Assembly: GCF_040958095.1 (NCBI RefSeq)
Contig: NC_091195.1
Span: 20,191,679 to 20,255,678, forward strand
From: Procambarus clarkii
Taxonomy: Eukaryota > Arthropoda > Malacostraca > Decapoda > Cambaridae
Direction: 5' to 3'
DNA length: 64,000 nucleotides
Part shown: positions 59,755 to 64,000 of the stretch, one piece after another
How the letters are laid out: each line of letters starts with the position of its first letter
Numbering within the stretch: position 1 is the first letter of the stretch
Made by a program: the position numbers and the translations under genes
The notes under the pieces: model-generated
What the model saw: only the letters and a program-made list of their open reading frames with translations
What the model was told of the DNA's origin: nothing
Database searches by the model: none

Positions 59755-59955
59755 GCCTAGGCCAACTACTGACCTTCCTCAGCATGCAACCCCCACAACA
59801 GATGCCTATCCACCTGGTTCCTATTTATGGCTAGGTGACCATAGGCAGCAGGTGAAAGGAAACGTGTCAAACAATTTCTGCCCTACCCATGAATTGCGCC
59901 TGGGACTCTAGGGTGTGAGACAGGGATGTAGACCATTGTGCTACAGGATCCCTGT
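59755..59955 (-). mobile_element. SINE family B copy
   Basis: Complement of GGGTTGCATGCTGAGGAAGG, CAACTACTGACC on the plus strand, and a diverged B box. Directly after the 35-bp array. Confidence 0.6.
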
Positions 59956-60135
59956 GAGGGGGGGGGGTAAGCCGCTTTACAAACTTACACAACTTGACCT
60001 CATCTACTGCTGTAAGTTTTATACTGATAGCAAAGTTTAAATAAAATTACCATTCAAAGTATCATGTTTAGTTGTATGATGCACACTACTTTACAATAAT
60101 TTTATTCTACTGAAAATGCAATGATTAACTGATTT

Positions 60136-60200
60136 TGTTCATTTATTATGCACCCTATACCCATCCTGTAGGCGGTAGTGGAAAGGGTTACACACACACA
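60136..60200. repeat. Short dispersed repeat, also at 61086-61140
   Basis: TTCATTTATTATGCACCCTA followed by tacccatcctgtaggcggta; a similar stretch (TTCATTTATTATACACCCCA) lies at 61086. Confidence 0.6.
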
Positions 60201-60214
60201 CACACACACACATT

Positions 60215-60515
60215 GATAAAATCGACAGGGAAGACTTCCTGAGACCTGGCACTTCAAGAACAAGAGGTCATAGATTAAACTAGCTAAACACAGATGCGAA
60301 GAAATATAAGAAAATTCACCTTCGCAAATAGAGTGGTAGACGGTTGGAACAAGTTAAGTGAGAAGGTGGTGGAGGCCAAGACCGTCAGTAGTTTCAAAGC
60401 GTTATACTGTATGACAAAGAGTGCTGGGAAGACGGGACACCACGAGCGTAGCTCTCATCCTGTAACTACACTTAGGTAATTACACACTTAGGTAATTACA
60501 CACACACACACACTT
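60215..60515 (+). mobile_element. LINE 3' end fragment, copy 1
   Basis: Preceded by (CA)n. The frame carries LRPGTSRTRGHRLN-like residues, then RRNIRKFTFANRVVDGWNKL and SEKVVEAKTVSSFKALY, a C-terminal signature of non-LTR reverse transcriptases. It ends CATCCTGTAACTACACTTAG and (CA)n. Confidence 0.75.
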
Positions 60516-60930
60516 GAAGGACAAGAGCTACGAGGAGAGATTAGAGGCATTAAATATGCAAAAACTAGAAGATAGAAGAAAAGAGGCGATATGGTCACTA
60601 CGTTCAAAATAGTAACAGGAATAGATAAAATTGATAGGGAAGAATTCCTGAGACTCGGAACTTCAAGAACAAGAGGTCATAGATTTAAACTAACGAAACA
60701 AAGCTGCCGGAGAAATATACGAAAATTCACTTTTGTAAACAGAGTGGTAGACGGTTGGAACAAGTTAAGTGAGAAGGTGGTGGAGGACAAAATCGTCAGT
60801 GGTTTCAAAGCATTATATGACAAAGAGTGCTGGGGAGACGGGACACCACGAGCGTAGCTCTCATCCTGTAACTACACTTAAGTAATTACACTTAGGTAAT
60901 TACACACACACACACACACACACACACAAT
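60516..60930 (+). mobile_element. LINE 3' end fragment, copy 2
   Basis: A longer piece of the same LINE: MVTTFKIVTGIDKIDREEFL, GTSRTRGHRFKLTKQS, FVNRVVDGWNKLSEKVVEDK, ending with the same 3' sequence and (CA)n. Head to tail with copy 1, joined by a (CA)n run. Confidence 0.8.
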
Positions 60931-61388
60931 GGGTCCAGGCACGGAACACAGAATTCATTTAGTTAAGCAAGATACAAACTTGATACATTAGTTACACAGT
61001 TTAATGTACTGTATATATCAATTATTTTATAGTAAAATACGTTCAAGAATTGGACCTCAACCATCTCTTAAGTTTTTTTTTAATTTAGTTCATTTATTAT
61101 ACACCCCATACCCACCTTGTGGGCTGCGCGATTTACTACAGATCAACGTGTATATACATGACATGGAGCCAATAGTATTATGTTTTCCTTGTATGCAAAT
61201 TGTCATCACACTAGTACAGTAAAATGTAAATACGTACATTATACAGTATCTCATTCAACAAGTCATTTAGAACTACAGCATCTCTTAGCTGTACTGTCCA
61301 AGGGGTTAGCCCGAGTGGAGCCAGACGATGACTGCACACACAACCAGGTGAAGGAAGTAGAATGGCCCATGAGCAAGAGCGCCTCCAG

Positions 61389-61517
61389 TCATGGTAAAAT
61401 GCAGTTGAGTTTCTTGGGGCGGCAGGTGCTTAGCTCAGTGAGGGCACGGTAGTATGAGTCTTCCAGCGACTGGTGGAAGGTGTCTTGCCGGACGTTAACC
61501 AGCTCTGTAGCAGAGTC
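61389..61517 (-). CDS. Transferrin-family last exon
   Basis: Acceptor cctcag/GAC, 42 codons and TGA at 61391-61389: [42 protein letters not shown]. Cysteines at STC and NC would close the lobe. On the minus strand an AATAAA lies at 61098-61093. Confidence 0.9.
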   Translation of the reverse strand, partial: DSATELVNVRQDTFHQSLEDSYYRALTELSTCRPKKLNCILP

Positions 61518-63762
61518 CTGAGGAAAACGCACACAAGATGTAGATGTAGATGTAGATGATCAACCAGGTAATCAACCAGGTATGTACATATAAAAATACA
61601 CTGATATGGCACTACAAATACACTAAAGTTGCACTAAAAATACTAAATATACTAAATATACTATACTAATACTAAATATACTATACTAACTATACTAAAT
61701 ATACTATACTAAAAATACTAAAAATACTAAAAATACTAAAAATACTAAGGCACTAAAAATACACTGATGTGGCACTACAAATACATGATGAATGGATAAT
61801 AAATGAAGTCAGGTAACTCAGAAAATGTGTCACGAAATGTGTCTTAGATCATTCACTAGCTCCAATGGTTTCTTTGGAGAAGGTAAAAATAAAAAATGTT
61901 TGAATAACCTGCTAACACAATGCCACTGGCTAGCACAAGACCATCGAGCAAATAACCAAAATTATTACAGCGATTACAAAATAAGGTCTAATATACAGAT
62001 GATAAATTTATTCTAAGGTCATAAAGTTCTCATCTTATATGTACGGGTATTTTTATGGCCCATAGTCATTTTATTATCACAAAGAGATGCTACGTACAAA
62101 CAAACTTAGCATCACTGTACTTAGCAATGATCTCAACTTATTTAGTCAGATAAGTACTTGGGGCTTATATGCCCGACCCACCTTGAATATAACATCCTGT
62201 CTACCCTGGAAAGGTCCAAACATAGTGAAGACATCCTGGCCCTTGGGAAGCACCTGTGACGCACGCAGCAGTAAGATTCTTATCTCTTCCAACATCACAC
62301 TATTTGATTTAATACCTGTCAATACCTGGAAAAGAGCGGATGGAGGGAGTTTGTAAGTTATCATTCCTTTAGGTTAGGTTAGGTTAGGTTAGGTTAGGTT
62401 AGGTCATTCCTAAAAAAAATAACTGTATCAATAGTATTTCTTTACACTTAGCAATAAATATTAGCAATGATCATTCTTGTTTATAATCTATGGATATCCA
62501 TTTAAAATATTCGATGTGAATGTTTACTTAGTGTATAAAAGCATCAATTAAAATTGTGTGTGACTTATGAGCCAAAAATGCTGTTTGTAATGACCTTGTG
62601 TGATGGAACCCTTGCGAGGTGGCAAGTGTTGTAGTCAACAATGTCTGCGGTGCCGGAGTCCTTACACAGCAGTTTGAAATCCAGAGCTCGAAGGTTCTTG
62701 GCCCACTCGGCCTCATTGTTGCCATCTGTACAAATTATCAGAGGTTCATTCATGACAAGACTTGTATATATATAAAATTACTCTGAAAAAGCAAAAGTAT
62801 ATGGCCATGAGAGTGCTACAGATACATTAATGTTGGAATGAATCCATTCACCAAACCTAAATTAGTCTTAGTTGAATTTGTATTATTTTACTTTAAACAA
62901 AAATGTAACTTATGATTTCCCAAGTTATAAGGTCGGTCGACCGACGGCCGACCGGCGGCCGAGCGGACACACGCTGGACTTGTGATCCTGTAGTCCCGGG
63001 TTCGATCCCAGGCGCCGGCGAGAAACAATGGGCAGAGTTTGTTTCACCCTATGCCCCTGTTACCTAGCAGTAAAATAGGTACCTGGGTGTTAGTCAGCTG
63101 TCACGGGCTGCTTCCTGGGGGCGGAGGCCTGGTCGAGGACCGGGCCGCGGGGACACTAAAGCCCGGAAATCATCAAGATAACCTCAAGATAACCTTCCCA
63201 TTGCCATGACTTGAAAGGTGTGCCGCTTCTTGAGGTCTCACACCCACACCACTTCCCACCATCACACACTGCGCCTCTCACCATACATGTCACTTTACTT
63301 AACATTAAAAAAAAAGCTCTAACCAGAACTCTAGATCTGTCCCCAACATTTATTTAAAAAATCTCAAACATTTACCCCATTAGAATAAGTGAACTGCAAA
63401 TTTAACTAAATCAAGAGGGATTAGATAAGAATTAAAACAAAAGCAGCATATAAAAGATGAATTCAAAATCAAATTATCATTCAAAAGGAATGTGTTCAAA
63501 GGACATAAGAGTGATGTACAATTGTAGGGACAGGGGGTTACACAAACTAATGAAGCCACTGTTACGCAAAGCGTTCCGGGAAAAGAAGAGTACTCACTGG
63601 TGTTTTCTTGTACAGTTGAGTGTTTGACAAAGGTTACATCCCCACCCCCTTGTACCAGGCATCTAAAGGCACCAGTGTACCCATAGAAGGCCTCGTTATC
63701 GCTCCTCTCGCATTTCCCACTTGTGCTTGCACCTGAATATGCTGGCCCACTCACTCCTGCCA
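61389..63762 (-). CDS. Transferrin-family protein, C-terminal four exons
   Basis: Exons in reading order: 63762-63598, 62725-62595, 62325-62182, 61517-61389 (stop), with matching phases. Residues [59 protein letters not shown] and [14 protein letters not shown] match a transferrin lobe (human serum transferrin: FGYSGAFKCL, AGDVAFVKHST, CHLAQVPSH, DLLFKDSA). The Tyr of GYTGAF and the His of VPSH are at iron-ligand positions. The rest of the gene is beyond the window. No hydrophobic GPI-signal tail follows, so it is unlike membrane-bound melanotransferrin; a secreted transferrin or a pacifastin-heavy-chain-like protein is possible. Which one cannot be told here. Confidence 0.92.
61640..61790 (+). 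repeat. (ACTAAATAT/ACTAAAA)n short tandem array
   Basis: Imperfect ACTAAAAATA and ACTAAATATACTATA units in the last transferrin intron. Confidence 0.85.
62182..62325 (-). CDS. Transferrin-family exon
   Basis: Acceptor ttccag/GTA, donor AAG/gtgggt, 48 codons, phase 0: [48 protein letters not shown]. Confidence 0.87.
62372..62403 (+). repeat. Interstitial (TTAGG)n telomere-type repeat
   Basis: Six or so TTAGG units flanked by an 8-bp direct repeat, tcattcct, at 62361-62368 and 62404-62411. TTAGG is the telomere repeat of most arthropods. In a transferrin intron. Confidence 0.85.
62595..62725 (-). CDS. Transferrin-family exon
   Basis: Acceptor gtacag/ATG, phase 1 in, 0 out. [43 protein letters not shown]. 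The end is placed at AAG/gtcatt because the next exon starts in phase 0; this donor is weak. Confidence 0.87.
62931..63194 (+). mobile_element. tRNA-derived SINE, family A
   Basis: Full body and tail; the head has a local expansion (GGTCGGTCGACCGACGGCCG) before GGCCGAGCGGAC. Confidence 0.9.
63195..63597. other. Transferrin intron
   Basis: 63545-63580 (complement of CCCGGAACGCTTTGCGTAAC) is a fragment of the retroposon seen at 1118 and 52890. The rest is not recognised. Confidence 0.45.
63598..63762 (-). CDS. Transferrin-family exon (first in the window)
   Basis: Acceptor tcacag/TGG, donor A/gtgagt; phase 1 in and out. [54 protein letters not shown]. It carries the Tyr iron ligand. Confidence 0.9.
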
Positions 63763-64000
63763 CTGTGAGAAAATTATTTCACATATTAAAAATTAAGAAG
63801 TATAAACAGTGTTTAAAGCTATTGCATTGTATATCAAGATTCAGGCGGAGCACTCTACACTCTGATGTGGTCCGGCCGTGGATGACGGCTAGAGTGTTTT
63901 GGTGCACAAGAAGTATTGTACACCTGGTTTCAACCACCAATGTACATTATGTACTTTCACAACCTAATGTAACGTCTTGTATATAAATAAACCAAAATAA
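63763..64000. other. Transferrin intron to window end
   Basis: No further exon recognised on either strand. Confidence 0.4.

Noticed and set aside
1-64000. LTR retroelements, Polintons or other virus-like elements
   Set aside because: I saw no long terminal direct repeats, no capsid, envelope or protein-primed polymerase signature. Some unclassified old repeats (3850-4350, 21380-24290) could hide such remnants, but I cannot support it.

Overview
The window is eukaryotic, from an arthropod, most likely a decapod crustacean (my guess is a freshwater crayfish). Host genes are cut into small exons of 29-375 bases by long introns. There is a short (TTAGG)n array, the arthropod telomere motif. The repeats (tRNA-headed SINEs ending in a doubled CTCAAGATA-type tail, long hairpin elements, C-rich and AT-rich minisatellites) are of the kind I know from decapod genomes. 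The species is an inference.

Three host genes are supported by exon-by-exon translation with matching splice phases. (1) FKBP15 (WAFL), plus strand, 14 exons from 4605 to the stop at 31002. The 5' part, which encodes the WH1-like domain in relatives, lies before the window. The visible part covers a shortened FKBP-like domain, a long coiled coil and an acidic C-terminus ending in a conserved P-P-L-F-G-D-D / D-W-L block. (2) VAMP4, minus strand, complete: five coding exons from 52677 down to 37787 give a 143-residue R-SNARE with an acidic N-terminus, SNARE motif and C-terminal membrane anchor. (3) The last four exons of a transferrin-family gene, minus strand, 63762 down to 61389; the rest lies beyond the window. 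FKBP15 and VAMP4 are convergent, with about 6.8 kb between their stop codons. A 5S rRNA-like gene with a T-run terminator sits on the minus strand at 10993-11113, inside an FKBP15 intron.

Most of the rest is repeat DNA. Minisatellites: 33-bp units (6901-7800), 24-bp units inside an inverted-repeat element (18110-18994), a ~55-bp poly-C array of about 90 units in VAMP4 intron 3 (41786-46680), 23-bp units (48795-49050), a 24-30-bp CTCATTAATTACTGATA array (53046-54030) and 35-bp units (58190-59735). Mobile elements: at least four tRNA-derived SINE families, scattered 3' fragments of LINEs, a piggyBac-like MITE (22465-23780, TTAA duplications), a pogo/Tigger-like element (24297-26144, TA duplications), a family of long-hairpin elements with 10-15-bp target duplications, and two copies of a tiny double-hairpin (CAA)n retroposon with 17- and 25-bp duplications.

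The three genes have no obvious pathway link. FKBP15 and VAMP4 both act in endosome/trans-Golgi traffic in other animals, while transferrins are secreted iron binders; I see no sign that they work as a unit. The least explained items are the two hairpin retroposon families, the minisatellite inside a TIR element, the recurrent association of one retroposon with minisatellites, and a reading-frame break in the large 3' exon of FKBP15.
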